NCBI GenBank assembly: GCA_964569385.1
Contig: CAZMUM010000031.1
Coordinates: forward strand, 1 to 63,484
Direction of reading: 5' to 3'
Length of the DNA stretch: 63,484 nt
Source of the DNA: JAADHX01 sp964569385
GTDB taxonomy: Bacteria > Actinomycetota > Acidimicrobiia > Acidimicrobiales > Poriferisodalaceae
Numbering within the stretch: the first letter of the stretch is position 1; every line of letters begins with the position of its first letter. The translations under genes and the position numbers were made by a program. Positions 8,392 through 17,847 of the stretch are shown one piece after another. The notes below the pieces were generated by a model. It was given only the letters and a program-made list of their open reading frames with translations, did no database searches and had not been told where the DNA came from.

Positions 8392-9882
8392 TCAGAGCGC
8401 CAGCGACGACGAGAAATCGCCGAACCGAGCAGCGAGCTGTGGAAACACCCCGAAGGCGAGCGTGGCCACGACCGTGAGACCAAGGGCAAGGGTCAGCGTG
8501 CCTGATACCGATACGGGGCTGGTGTCGCCGTCGGGGGCGTCGCTCATCCACATCTCGCGCAGAACCTTGGCGTAGTAACTAAAGGCCAGAACTGCATTGA
8601 AAGCCACCACCACGGCCAAAACGGTGCCTTGAACCGAAGAAGCATCGAGCAGAGCCCTCCAGACCAGCAGTTTGGCAACCCAACCTCCGGCAGGCGGTAT
8701 CCCCGCCAACGCAGCCATGAACACTGTCATCGCTACGGCAAGGCCTGGCGCATAGGAGAACAGCCCCGCGTACGAGGAGATCTCGCCGCTGCGGGTCTTC
8801 TTAGCTACCGCAAGCACAACGGCGAATGCGCCCAGGTTCATGAACGCGTAGATGATCAGGTAGGTGACGACGGCCTGAATTGCACTGTCGGTTGCCTGGC
8901 CAGCAACCGCGAATGGCGCCAGCATGAAGCCGCCTTGGGCCACACCTGAATAGGCCAACATTCGAACAATGTTGGTTTGGCGTAAAGCCATGAGGTTGCC
9001 AACGGTCATGGTGAGGGCGGCCATGATCCAAAAGAAGGGCTCAACCACGTCGTAACGCCCGGAGAACGCAACAAACACGAGCTGCAACAAGGCGACGAAG
9101 CCAGCCGTCTTGGCTGCCACTGCCAGGAAGGCAGTGATGGGCGTCGGCGAACCTTCGTAGACATCGGGAGCCCACGTGTGGAACGGAACAGCCGAAACCT
9201 TGAAGCCGAACCCAACAAGAACAAACAAGATGCCAATCGTGACCATTGGGGCGCTATCGCCGCCGGTGTCGAGCGCCACCCTGATGGCGTCGAACTGAGT
9301 CGAGCCCGATACACCAAATATGAGCGACATGCCGTACAACATGATTGCCGTCGCGAAAACGCCCATCAGGTAGTACTTGAGGCCCGCTTCGTTTGACGTT
9401 GCTCCGCCCTTGCGCCACGCCGCCAGCATGTAGGCCGGTATCGACAGAAGCTCGAGTGCGATGAACATGGTGATCAGGTCACGAGATGACGCGATAAGAA
9501 CCATGCCTAGCAGCGACGCCAACAACAGCGAGTAGTACTCGTTCTCGTGGTAGTCGCCGTCGCGGATGTAGTCGACCGAAAGCAGAACAACTACAAACCC
9601 CGAAATCAAGAACAACGCCTTGAGGGTGAGGGCCATGTCGTCGACCACGAATGCCCCGCCGAACATGACTCGATCGGCGCCATCGACTGCCAACGTCAGT
9701 ACCGGAATAAGCGTGGCCAGAAGCCCTACAGCAGCTAGCGCAGGCATGATGCGACGCGCTCGCTCGTTGTACACGATGTCGATCAGCGTCAGGATGGCGC
9801 CAACCGCAAGCAATACGAGCTCAGGCGCGAACGCGTGCCAGTCGATCGCTGGTCTAACGAATGCGAGCATGGCCAGGTCCAT
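8392..9882 (-). CDS. nuoN: complex I subunit NuoN (11-gene operon)
   Basis: 496-residue membrane subunit, one of the three antiporter-like proton channels of complex I, with about 14 helices. The proton-antiporter core is clear, for example LGYSG-type helix text VRMLAYSGVAQGGFML and the KVSAVPFHTWAPDVYEGSPTPITAF stretch that carries the conserved Lys and Pro breaks of the family. It is the last nuo gene of the operon, 3 bp after nuoM and 27 bp before midA. Confidence 0.95.
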   Translation of the reverse strand: MDLAMLAFVRPAIDWHAFAPELVLLAVGAILTLIDIVYNERARRIMPALAAVGLLATLIPVLTLAVDGADRVMFGGAFVVDDMALTLKALFLISGFVVVLLSVDYIRDGDYHENEYYSLLLASLLGMVLIASSRDLITMFIALELLSIPAYMLAAWRKGGATSNEAGLKYYLMGVFATAIMLYGMSLIFGVSGSTQFDAIRVALDTGGDSAPMVTIGILFVLVGFGFKVSAVPFHTWAPDVYEGSPTPITAFLAVAAKTAGFVALLQLVFVAFSGRYDVVEPFFWIMAALTMTVGNLMALRQTNIVRMLAYSGVAQGGFMLAPFAVAGQATDSAIQAVVTYLIIYAFMNLGAFAVVLAVAKKTRSGEISSYAGLFSYAPGLAVAMTVFMAALAGIPPAGGWVAKLLVWRALLDASSVQGTVLAVVVAFNAVLAFSYYAKVLREMWMSDAPDGDTSPVSVSGTLTLALGLTVVATLAFGVFPQLAARFGDFSSSLAL

Positions 9883-9885
9883 CGA

Positions 9886-11433
9886 TCAGCCTCCGAAGGC
9901 CGAGACGATGTTGCTGACGGTGTCGTCGGTGAGCGAGAAGATCAGATTTGGATAGACACCGAAGGCCACGATGGCCAAAAGGAACGGAGTCCAGGCCAGC
10001 CATTCGTACCGGTTTACGTCGTCGATTTCGAGGTCGGCAAACTCTTCAGTGGGTTCACCAAACGCGGTGCGCTGGTACAACCAAAGTAAGTAACCAGCGG
10101 CCAGAACAGTTCCGAGAGCAGCGACGACCATGTACACCCTGAACAACTCTTCGCTAAGGGCTGGAGCGGGCTGATAGGCGGCAAGAATGGCTGGGAACTC
10201 ACCCCAGAATCCGGCAAGGCCCGGAAGACCCAAAGAAGCCATCGTGGCGAACCCAAGAATCCAGCCCATACGAGGGGCAGCCTTGAGGAGGCCGCCAAGC
10301 CTGGCAATTTCGAGGGTGTGATAGCGCTCCTTCACCGAACCAGCAACAAAGAACAAGATGCCGGTTATGAGGCCGTGAGCCACCATGCCGAACACAGCGG
10401 CGTTGATACCGAGGGTAGTGAGCGTCGAGATGCCCAACATCACATAACCCATATGCGCCACTGAAGAAAAGGCAATGAGGCGTTTCATATCGGTCTGGGC
10501 CAAACAGCCAAGAGCACCATAGATGATGCCGATGACCGCTAACAGGCCGATCCAAGGGGCCCATTGTTCGGCGGCGCGAGGCAAGATCGGGAGGGCGATA
10601 CGAATGAACCCGTAGGTACCCAGCTTCAGAAGAACCGCCGCCAAAATGACCGATCCGACCGTGGGAGCCTGGGTGTGGGCATCTGGCAACCAAGTGTGGA
10701 AGGGGAACATCGGCACCTTGATGCCAAAGCCCATGAACATTCCGCCGAAGATGATTACCGCGGTCGTGAGGCTAAGCCCAGCTCCGGCCCACTCAGACAA
10801 TGCCCTCATGTCGAAGGTGTTCAGAGCTGCCCCGCTGGGATCTTCGGCCACGAAGAACAAAGCCAGGAAGCTGAGAATCATCAGCGCCGAGCCGAACAGT
10901 GTGAACAAGAAGAACTTGAGCGACGCGTACTTTCGCTCCGGTCCGCCCCAGACGCCGATCATGAAGTACATCGGCAGCAGCACGATCTCGAAGAACACGA
11001 AGAACAAGATGAGGTCGTGCGAGACGAAAGTTCCGTTCATGCCAGTGGCGAGCACCAGAATGAGCATCAGGAAAGCCTTGGGGTTCCCAGGCTCAGGAAT
11101 GTGCTTCCAGCTGTAAACAATGCACAGCGGCACCACTACCAACGACAAGATGAGCATCGGTAGCGACAACCCATCGACGCCCATAATGAAGCGGCTGTTG
11201 ATGACATCGATCCAGCTCTTGTCGACGAGGAACTGAAGCTCACTCGTGTTGTCGTAGTCGAACTGGACCAGGATGTATATCCCGGCTGCCAGCGCGCCTA
11301 ACGATGAGACAAGGGCGATGAGTTTGTGGGTCTCCTCCTCTTTGCTCGGCACGGCCAACATGACCAGTGCCCCCAAGAGGGGGAGGAAAACCACCAGGCT
11401 CACGGCCCAAGCGTCGAATCCCGTTGCTTCCAT
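9886..11433 (-). CDS. nuoM: complex I subunit NuoM (11-gene operon)
   Basis: 515 residues. It is the central antiporter-like proton-pumping subunit of the membrane arm. Recognisable family text includes FFVFFEIVLLPMYFMIGVWGG, KVPMFPFHTWLPDAHTQAPT, KLGTYGFIRIALP and MKRLIAFSSVAHMGYVMLG, carrying the conserved glutamate and lysines of the proton path. Gene order nuoL-nuoM-nuoN with gaps of 13 and 3 bp is standard. Nothing unusual is seen in length or motifs. Confidence 0.96.
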   Translation of the reverse strand: MEATGFDAWAVSLVVFLPLLGALVMLAVPSKEEETHKLIALVSSLGALAAGIYILVQFDYDNTSELQFLVDKSWIDVINSRFIMGVDGLSLPMLILSLVVVPLCIVYSWKHIPEPGNPKAFLMLILVLATGMNGTFVSHDLILFFVFFEIVLLPMYFMIGVWGGPERKYASLKFFLFTLFGSALMILSFLALFFVAEDPSGAALNTFDMRALSEWAGAGLSLTTAVIIFGGMFMGFGIKVPMFPFHTWLPDAHTQAPTVGSVILAAVLLKLGTYGFIRIALPILPRAAEQWAPWIGLLAVIGIIYGALGCLAQTDMKRLIAFSSVAHMGYVMLGISTLTTLGINAAVFGMVAHGLITGILFFVAGSVKERYHTLEIARLGGLLKAAPRMGWILGFATMASLGLPGLAGFWGEFPAILAAYQPAPALSEELFRVYMVVAALGTVLAAGYLLWLYQRTAFGEPTEEFADLEIDDVNRYEWLAWTPFLLAIVAFGVYPNLIFSLTDDTVSNIVSAFGG

Positions 11434-11446
11434 CGAGCAGTACTCC

Positions 11447-13594
11447 CTAGATGACGATCACGAAAATGATGGCCAGAACGCCAACGGCACCGAAAAGTAG
11501 TGCGCCGTAGTCCTGAACCTTGCCGGACTGGATAACACGGAGACTTTCACCAGATGCGTTGGCCGCCGTGCCTGTTGCGTTGACCGTGCCGTCGACGACG
11601 GCCTGGTCGATATATCGGTATACGAGCTGACCGCCGTCGCGTGCGCCTTCGCCCACGGAGTCAACGACCTTGTCGATGACGTTCTGGTTGAACCAGTACG
11701 TGGCCTTGGCAATGGGCCACTTGATGCTGGCCACAATGATGTCGTTGTACAGATAGTCGAGGTAGTACTTGTTCTCGAAGAAAGTGCGACCAGCGCGAGC
11801 GTACTTGTTGCGCTCAGACAAACCCTGCGGGCCCATGCCCTTCCAGAAGTACAGATACGTGACAAGAATCCCGGCCAAGGCGAGGCCTAACCCGATGAGT
11901 GCCATTGCCAGCGATGGCGCGGCCACGGTGAACCCGAGCGGTGCGAGGAAGTTGACCGGCTCGGCGTAGGTTTCGATTCGGTGAGCGATACCACCTAGGC
12001 CGATCGCGTCGGCGGCTGGGCTGGGCAGGTTGGCCAACCCACCCAAGACCGCTCCACCGGCGAGGATCATAAGAGGAACAGTAATGGCCTTAGGCGATTC
12101 GTGCGGAGTGCCCTGGCCGCGATATTCGCCAAAGAACGTGTAGTAGATGACCCTAGTCATGTAGGCCGCGGTCAGTGCGGCTACCGCAGCGCCAAAGAAC
12201 AGCATGAGCGGATAACCAGTCTGCTGACCAGTCCAGGCGCCGATAAGAATTTCGTCCTTTGACCAGAACCCGGCCAACGGGAAGATGCCTGCCAAAGCCA
12301 ACGACGCAATGGCGAACGTCCAGAACGTAACGGGCATGTGTTTCTTGAGTCCGCCCATCTTGCGCATATCGAACGTGTGGTCAGACGCATGGCTAACCGA
12401 ACCGGCGCCAAGGAACAAACAGGCCTTGAACAAGGCGTGGGTGAAGAGGTGGAACACAGCTGCGGTCCAAGCCCCAACCCCGAGAGCCATGACCATGTAC
12501 CCAAGTTGCGACACCGTCGAGTAGGCGAGAACCTTCTTGATATCCCACTGGAAGAACGCCAGGCCCGCCGCCATCAACGCCGTAAATCCGCCAATGAAGG
12601 ACAGCAGGTTGATCGAGGAGGTATTGATGGCGAAGCCCTCGTAGAACACGGGGTACAAACGAGCAATCATGTAAACGCCAGCTACGACCATGGTGGCCGC
12701 GTGGATAAGAGCCGACACCGGCGTGGGGCCAGCCATGGCATCGGGCAGCCAGGTGTGTAGCGGAAACTGGCCCGATTTCGACATGACCGCAGCAATAAGC
12801 GATAGCGACGCCATCAGCAGAACCAGATGGCTAATCTCGCCGCGAGCCACCATGTCGTTGATCTGGAAGATATCGAAGGTGCCTGCTCCGAAGAACAAGA
12901 TGGTCATGCCAACTAGGAGACCAATATCGCCGACACGGTTGGTGAGGAAGGCCTTCAGCGCAGCACCGCTGTTAGCGTCGTCTTCCCACCAGTGACCGAT
13001 TAGAGCAAACGAGCACACGCCAACAAGTTCCCAGCCGACGATCATCTGCAAAATGCTTGACGACAGGACGAAGAACAACATCGACGCGGTGAACAAGCTC
13101 AAAAATGCGTAGTAGTGCACGTAACGAATGTCGCCGCGGACATACGCAGTCGAGTAAATGTGCACTAGCAACGAAACCGTCGAAACCACCACAAGCAACA
13201 ACGCCGCTAGGCCATCGACGTAGGTGCCCACACGATGTTCGACACCGCCACTCTGGAACCACGTGATCTCGGAGATGACAGGCTCGGCGATTGGAGCGTG
13301 AACTTCTTCGACTGCTTCGGTGCCGAGAAGTACCCCGGCGCCGGTGCCGCTGCTGCCGTCGAAGATTGGCGCTTGCTGGGTCTCTTCGTGGCTAGAACCA
13401 GCGCCAGATATAGCGTCTTCGGCTCGGTCAATCCACTGTGCGCCAAGCACAAGAGACAGCACCCAGACCACACCGACGACGCCGATGCCGATCCAGTGAA
13501 CCGCATCGCCACCCTTGAATCGCTTGCCGAACAACAAGATGAACACGAACGACAAGGCTGGTAACAGCGGAATGAGATAGGCGTTTTCGAGCAT
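11447..13594 (-). CDS. nuoL: complex I subunit NuoL (11-gene operon)
   Basis: 715 residues, the distal proton-pumping subunit with the long lateral helix at its C-terminus. Motifs include GWELVGVCSFALIGHWWE, KSGQFPLHTWLPDAMAGPTPVSALIHAATMV, KKVLAYSTVSQLGYM and HALFKACLFLGAGSV. Compared with the second NuoL of the window (632 residues) it has an extra periplasm-side insertion of about 45 residues near residues 70-115 and a longer tail (about 595-715). It is followed by nuoM and preceded by nuoK with a 5-bp gap. Confidence 0.96.
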   Translation of the reverse strand: MLENAYLIPLLPALSFVFILLFGKRFKGGDAVHWIGIGVVGVVWVLSLVLGAQWIDRAEDAISGAGSSHEETQQAPIFDGSSGTGAGVLLGTEAVEEVHAPIAEPVISEITWFQSGGVEHRVGTYVDGLAALLLVVVSTVSLLVHIYSTAYVRGDIRYVHYYAFLSLFTASMLFFVLSSSILQMIVGWELVGVCSFALIGHWWEDDANSGAALKAFLTNRVGDIGLLVGMTILFFGAGTFDIFQINDMVARGEISHLVLLMASLSLIAAVMSKSGQFPLHTWLPDAMAGPTPVSALIHAATMVVAGVYMIARLYPVFYEGFAINTSSINLLSFIGGFTALMAAGLAFFQWDIKKVLAYSTVSQLGYMVMALGVGAWTAAVFHLFTHALFKACLFLGAGSVSHASDHTFDMRKMGGLKKHMPVTFWTFAIASLALAGIFPLAGFWSKDEILIGAWTGQQTGYPLMLFFGAAVAALTAAYMTRVIYYTFFGEYRGQGTPHESPKAITVPLMILAGGAVLGGLANLPSPAADAIGLGGIAHRIETYAEPVNFLAPLGFTVAAPSLAMALIGLGLALAGILVTYLYFWKGMGPQGLSERNKYARAGRTFFENKYYLDYLYNDIIVASIKWPIAKATYWFNQNVIDKVVDSVGEGARDGGQLVYRYIDQAVVDGTVNATGTAANASGESLRVIQSGKVQDYGALLFGAVGVLAIIFVIVI

Positions 13595-13599
13595 CGTCG

Positions 13600-13899
13600 T
13601 CAGCCCTTCATCAGATCGAGGTCGTCAACATTGATGTTGGAACGGTTGCGGTAGATCAACAGAACAATGGCCAAGCCAACGGCAACTTCTGCGGCCGCCA
13701 CGGCGATGATGAACAGGGCGAACACCTGGCCGCTGACGCTACCGTGCAGGACACCGAACGTGAGTAGGTTGATGTTGACGGCGTTGAGCATCAACTCGAT
13801 GGACATCAACACCATGACCGCGTTGCGGCGGGCCAAGACGCCATAGACACCGGTACAGAACAGGAATGCACTAAGCAGGAGAAACTGGTTGACGAGCAC
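13600..13899 (-). CDS. nuoK: complex I subunit NuoK (11-gene operon)
   Basis: 99 residues with three membrane helices, the normal size for this proton-channel subunit. The family text VLMSIELMLNAVNINLL carries the conserved membrane glutamate (helix 2), and a second acidic residue lies in AAAEVAVGLAIV (helix 3). It sits 4 bp after nuoJ and 5 bp before nuoL in the usual order. The ATG start gives the expected N-terminus. Confidence 0.96.
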   Translation of the reverse strand: MLVNQFLLLSAFLFCTGVYGVLARRNAVMVLMSIELMLNAVNINLLTFGVLHGSVSGQVFALFIIAVAAAEVAVGLAIVLLIYRNRSNINVDDLDLMKG

Positions 13900-13903
13900 T
13901 TCG

Positions 13904-14410
13904 TTAATCCTTTCTCACCAGGACGATGGCGCCGATGAGCGCAGCCAAGAGAAGCACCGATACGGCCTCGAACGGAACAAGATAGGTGCTGAAGATGGAG
14001 TCGCCGACATCGGCGGTGTCGAATACTATGGGATCGGCAGGAAGCTCGTCTGAGCCAAAGAAGTCGAGTACTGCGTAGGTGATCACGCCAGCCAACGTCA
14101 CGGCCACACCAAGACCGATAGGCCACTGACCGCCCGTCAGCCCAGAATCGCCGGTAGTGGGGGCACGGGTGAGCATCACGCCGAACAAGAACAACACCAT
14201 GACAGCGCCGATGTACACCAAGAACTGGGTCGTAGCCACGAACTCGGCTACGAGCAAAATGTAGATGGCAGCGAGGCTGGCCAGAACTGCCACCAGGTAC
14301 AGGGCCGCGTGCACCACGTTTTGGGTCGTGACCATTCGGACAGCACTAGCGCACGCAATCGCGGCGATAATGCCGAAAGCTATGTTCTGGGCAACTAGGA
14401 CAGACAGCAT
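13904..14410 (-). CDS. nuoJ: complex I subunit NuoJ (11-gene operon)
   Basis: 168 residues with five predicted membrane helices. The VLFLFGVMLTR and YIGAVMVLFLFGVML helix corresponds to the pi-bulge helix 3 of NuoJ that takes part in coupling. It follows nuoI with a one-base overlap of stop and start and precedes nuoK by 4 bp. The loop after residue 90 is short compared with enterobacterial NuoJ, as is common outside that group. Confidence 0.94.
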   Translation of the reverse strand: MLSVLVAQNIAFGIIAAIACASAVRMVTTQNVVHAALYLVAVLASLAAIYILLVAEFVATTQFLVYIGAVMVLFLFGVMLTRAPTTGDSGLTGGQWPIGLGVAVTLAGVITYAVLDFFGSDELPADPIVFDTADVGDSIFSTYLVPFEAVSVLLLAALIGAIVLVRKD

Positions 14411-14946
14411 CAGCGAGGAACCTTAGGAACCAACTGCAGCGAACCGCTTTCGTATTCTTCGAAGTCTGGAACAGTTTCGTGCCACTCGACAAGGCGGGCC
14501 TTGTCGTGGAGTAGATCGGCTATACGAGGTTCGGAGTATTCATACTCCGGAGACCAGAACAACGCCTCGAACGGGCAAACCTCGACACAAATGCCGCAGT
14601 ACATGCAGAGGGCATAGTCGATGTCGAAACGGTCGAGTTTGTTGACGTTTCTGGCCTTGCCACCCGCTCGCCGTGGCGGTGCTTTGACCCTGTGGCCTTC
14701 GATGTAGATACACCAATCGGGGCAGCTACGACTGCACAACATGCAGGCGGTGCAGTTTTCTTCGACGAGTGAGATAACACCACGGGCCCGATCGGTGGGT
14801 GTTTCCTTTTCGTGGGGATATTGAACCGTTACCGCTCCCTTGGATGGTTGCGGGATTGGCCTCTTGATACCCCCAGGGAACATGGTGCGTATGGCGGTGC
14901 GAGCCGTGACACCAAGGCCCTTGATGTATGGAGTGAGTATCGACAT
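14410..14946 (-). CDS. nuoI: complex I 4Fe-4S subunit NuoI (11-gene operon)
   Basis: The peripheral-arm subunit that carries clusters N6a and N6b and hands electrons to NuoB. Two ferredoxin motifs are present: CTACMLCSRSCPDWC and CMYCGICVEVCPFEA. The chosen ATG at 14946 overlaps the nuoH stop (TAATG) and gives 178 residues starting MSILTPYIKG; a longer frame upstream lies inside nuoH and is not coding. The protein has basic, N-terminal amphipathic sequence for contact with the membrane arm. Confidence 0.96.
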   Translation of the reverse strand: MSILTPYIKGLGVTARTAIRTMFPGGIKRPIPQPSKGAVTVQYPHEKETPTDRARGVISLVEENCTACMLCSRSCPDWCIYIEGHRVKAPPRRAGGKARNVNKLDRFDIDYALCMYCGICVEVCPFEALFWSPEYEYSEPRIADLLHDKARLVEWHETVPDFEEYESGSLQLVPKVPR

Positions 14947-15962
14947 TAGAAGGCCACCTTGAATATGCCGGTCACCACAATGTTGAGAAGCGCCAACGGG
15001 ATTAGGACTTTCCAAGCGAACTTCTGCAATTGGTCCTCACGCAGACGTGGGTAGGTGAACCTCACCCAGAAGATTACGAAGGTCAGGAGCAGGATCTTCG
15101 CAAGCATTACACCAGGGCCAACGATGTTGAGCCAATTTGCAGTGGGGTCGACAAATGGTAGCGACCAACCGCCAAGAAAGATCACCGACGAGATAGCCGC
15201 GAAAGCAAACGCGGTGCCGAACTCGGCCATGAAGAATAACAAGAACCGAAAACCGGTGTACTCAATGTGGAAACCACCAACCAGCTCGGTTTCGGCTACC
15301 GGCATGTCGAACGGCGTTTGAGTGAGCTCGGCTTGAGCCGCAATCATGAAGATCAGGAAGCCGATGAACTGGGTGAAGATGAACGGCATACCAGAGCCAA
15401 GACCGAAGATCTCCCAGTTGGCTTGAGCTTCGACGATGCCCTGAAGCGACAGCGTCTCAGCCTGGATAACAACACCAACCACGGCCAGCACCAGCGGAAG
15501 CTCATAAGCAATCAACTGGCCAGCGGCACGTAGACCACCAAGTAGCGCGTACTTGTTGGCTGACGCCCAGCCGGCCATCAGCACACCAAGCGCCGACAAA
15601 GACGATACGGCCAAGGCATAAAATATGCCGGTGTCGAGATCCTCTACGACAAGGTCGGGGCCGGCCGGCAGCACGACATAAAGCAAGAAGGTCGAGGTCA
15701 GCACCACCACCGGCGCCAACATGAACACGTGCTTGTCCGCGTTGTCGGGGTGGATGTCTTCTTTTTGAAGAAACTTGAGAGCCTCAGCGATGAGCTGAAG
15801 CGTCCCGTGAGGACCGGTCTCCATGGGACCGAGACGGCTCTGCATGAACGCCATCATCTTGAACAAGAAGAGGTAGACGAGAATGAGCGATGTCGTTGGA
15901 ATGACCACAAGGATCACGCCAAGTTTGATTGAGGTTTCAACCCAATAGGCAAGCGCGAGCAT
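14946..15962 (-). CDS. nuoH: complex I subunit NuoH (11-gene operon)
   Basis: 338 residues, the membrane subunit that helps form the quinone chamber. Typical stretches are MMAFMQSRLGPMETGPHG, AQAELTQTPFDMPVAETELVGG (the acidic loop involved in coupling) and VRFTYPRLREDQLQKFAWK. The second NuoH of the window is longer (404 residues) mainly at the C-terminus. It overlaps nuoD by one base and nuoI by the TAATG junction. Confidence 0.96.
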   Translation of the reverse strand: MLALAYWVETSIKLGVILVVIPTTSLILVYLFLFKMMAFMQSRLGPMETGPHGTLQLIAEALKFLQKEDIHPDNADKHVFMLAPVVVLTSTFLLYVVLPAGPDLVVEDLDTGIFYALAVSSLSALGVLMAGWASANKYALLGGLRAAGQLIAYELPLVLAVVGVVIQAETLSLQGIVEAQANWEIFGLGSGMPFIFTQFIGFLIFMIAAQAELTQTPFDMPVAETELVGGFHIEYTGFRFLLFFMAEFGTAFAFAAISSVIFLGGWSLPFVDPTANWLNIVGPGVMLAKILLLTFVIFWVRFTYPRLREDQLQKFAWKVLIPLALLNIVVTGIFKVAF

Positions 15963-17134
15963 CAGCGGTCGATGTCGCCGAGGATGAAGTACAGCGAGCC
16001 GAGGATCGTGATGACGTCAGGAACAAACACGCCTTGCATCACCCAAGGAACGATCGAAATGTTGTTAAACGAAGGGGTCCGGATCTTGACCCTGAACGGA
16101 CCAAGGTCGCCCTTGGACACCACGTAGTAGCCCATCTCGCCAAGTGGGTTCTCGGTAGCGATGTAGGCCTCACCCTCAGGCACCTTGATGATGCGAGGAA
16201 CCTTGGCCATGATTGGGCCGCTAGGAATTCCGTCGAGCAATTGGTCGACAATGTGGGTGGCCTCGCGGGTTTCCTGGAGACGAACCCAGTAACGAGCAAA
16301 CGAATCGCCGTCCGGGTGAGTCCAGACCTTCCAGTCGACTTCGTTGTACACGAGGGGCGACGGAACATCGCGGCGAATGTCCCAGTCGACACCGGACGCC
16401 CGGAGGTTGGAGCCAGACATCCCGTAGCCGAGAGCAACGTCGGCCGGAATCACGCCAACGCCGCGGCAGCGCGCTTGAAACACGGCGTTACCAACGAGGA
16501 GATCTTCCATCTCGTCGCAGAACTGCCGCATCTTGACCATGCAGTTTTTAGTCTCTTGGATCCAGCCCTTGGGGATGTCGTCCTTAAGACCGCCGATGCG
16601 ATCGAAGTTTGGATGGAAACGACCGCCAGTGATGGATTCGATCTGGTTAAGGACATGTTCGCGGTCGCGGAAAGCAAAGAAGACCGGCGTTAACGCCCCA
16701 AGCTGTACCCCCATATCACCTAAGAACAACGAAACGTTGGCAATGCGAGAAAGCTCAAACAAGATCGTGCGAATCCACTGAGCCCGCGGTGGCGCCTCGA
16801 CCTCCATAATCTGCTCGGCGGCCAGAATAAACGGCACCTCGTTGGCGAAACTACCCATCCAGTCGATGCGATTAACCAGCGACGTGACTTGGGTGTAGGT
16901 GCGAACCTCGACCAACTTCTCGTAGCCGCGGTGCATATAACCCATGATTGGGTCGGCTCTCACAACCAACTCACCATCGAGTTGGACTGCAATTCGCAGA
17001 GTGCCGTGGGTGGCAGGATGCTGCGGGCCGATGTTTAGAGTCATGTCGCCGGTCTGCAGCTCGACATGTACGCGAGCATCAGCGGCTTGGCCAGCTACGT
17101 ACGCGGCCTTCTGATGATCCGATGTGGCTGTCAT
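15962..17134 (-). CDS. nuoD: complex I quinone-site subunit NuoD (11-gene operon)
   Basis: 390 residues from the ATG at 17134, which overlaps the nuoC stop (ATGA). This 49-kDa-type subunit forms the quinone-binding cavity with NuoB. The text NIGPQHPATHG and the C-terminal LGDIDR are as expected. The segment GYMHRGYEKL contains Arg69, which aligns with the NDUFS2 arginine methylated by NDUFAF7 in mitochondria; in the other NuoD of the window that position is threonine. The midA gene at the end of this operon fits that difference. Confidence 0.96.
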   Translation of the reverse strand: MTATSDHQKAAYVAGQAADARVHVELQTGDMTLNIGPQHPATHGTLRIAVQLDGELVVRADPIMGYMHRGYEKLVEVRTYTQVTSLVNRIDWMGSFANEVPFILAAEQIMEVEAPPRAQWIRTILFELSRIANVSLFLGDMGVQLGALTPVFFAFRDREHVLNQIESITGGRFHPNFDRIGGLKDDIPKGWIQETKNCMVKMRQFCDEMEDLLVGNAVFQARCRGVGVIPADVALGYGMSGSNLRASGVDWDIRRDVPSPLVYNEVDWKVWTHPDGDSFARYWVRLQETREATHIVDQLLDGIPSGPIMAKVPRIIKVPEGEAYIATENPLGEMGYYVVSKGDLGPFRVKIRTPSFNNISIVPWVMQGVFVPDVITILGSLYFILGDIDR

Positions 17135-17847
17135 GTTCCACCGCCGTTTCCAGCCGCTTCGAATGCGGCCATAACTTCGGCCTCGAGCTGGTCTTGGAGA
17201 TGCTCGGGGATGTCTTCGATGTCGACGACCCCTGGCCACGGCTTGACCTCTCGGGCCAATAACGGGAAGTCCTTACGAAGAGGGTGGCCTTCGAAGCCTG
17301 TAGGTAGATAGATGTTTCGCAAGCGGGGGTGGCCGGCGACGTTGATGCCGAACATCTCCCAAACCTCGCGCTCGTGCCAATCGGCGCCAGGGAACACATC
17401 TGACCACGTGTCGATGCTCATGTCGGTGCCGATATCGCATTTGAGGGTGATGCCGAAACCCTCGGTGATCGAGTGAACCCTAGCCAGGGCCTGGAAGCGG
17501 GTATCGCCTCCGGCATAGCCGCTGACAATGGCTACCTCGCCGTCGGATTCGTCGTCCGAAGTTGGGTCGTCGAACTCGGTGTTCTCATAGCGACCCTCGG
17601 CCGCAACCATCCAGTCGATTGCAGATACGAAACCAAAATAGGTGAACCCCATAGCCCGAACGGCTCGTGCCGCATCTTGCCATCGGTCGGTAGCTACGCG
17701 TACCCAGATGTCGAGCCCTGCTTTGACTTCGGATTCGATGACGCCGTCGCCGAGAGCTTCGCTAAGGAGCGCGACCGCGTTATGGCGCGCTTCATCGACG
17801 GGAGCCGACGCAACTTTTGATTCGGTGCCGGGAGTTTCTTGGGCCAT
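17131..17847 (-). CDS. nuoC: complex I subunit NuoC (11-gene operon)
   Basis: 238 residues from the ATG at 17847, which overlaps the nuoB stop (TGATG). The 30-kDa-type subunit is recognised from HEREVWEMFGINVAGHPRLRNIYLP and the EGHPLRKDFPL end. It has no cofactor and links NuoB, NuoD and NuoI. An acidic insert (FDDPTSDDESDGE, about residues 95-107) is not seen in the other NuoC here (158 residues). A longer upstream frame lies within nuoB and was rejected. Confidence 0.95.
   Translation of the reverse strand: MAQETPGTESKVASAPVDEARHNAVALLSEALGDGVIESEVKAGLDIWVRVATDRWQDAARAVRAMGFTYFGFVSAIDWMVAAEGRYENTEFDDPTSDDESDGEVAIVSGYAGGDTRFQALARVHSITEGFGITLKCDIGTDMSIDTWSDVFPGADWHEREVWEMFGINVAGHPRLRNIYLPTGFEGHPLRKDFPLLAREVKPWPGVVDIEDIPEHLQDQLEAEVMAAFEAAGNGGGT

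Noticed and set aside
15729..16693. Long plus-strand ORFs opposite nuoH and nuoD
   Set aside because: Shadows of well-identified genes on the minus strand; their composition is that of a reversed coding strand.
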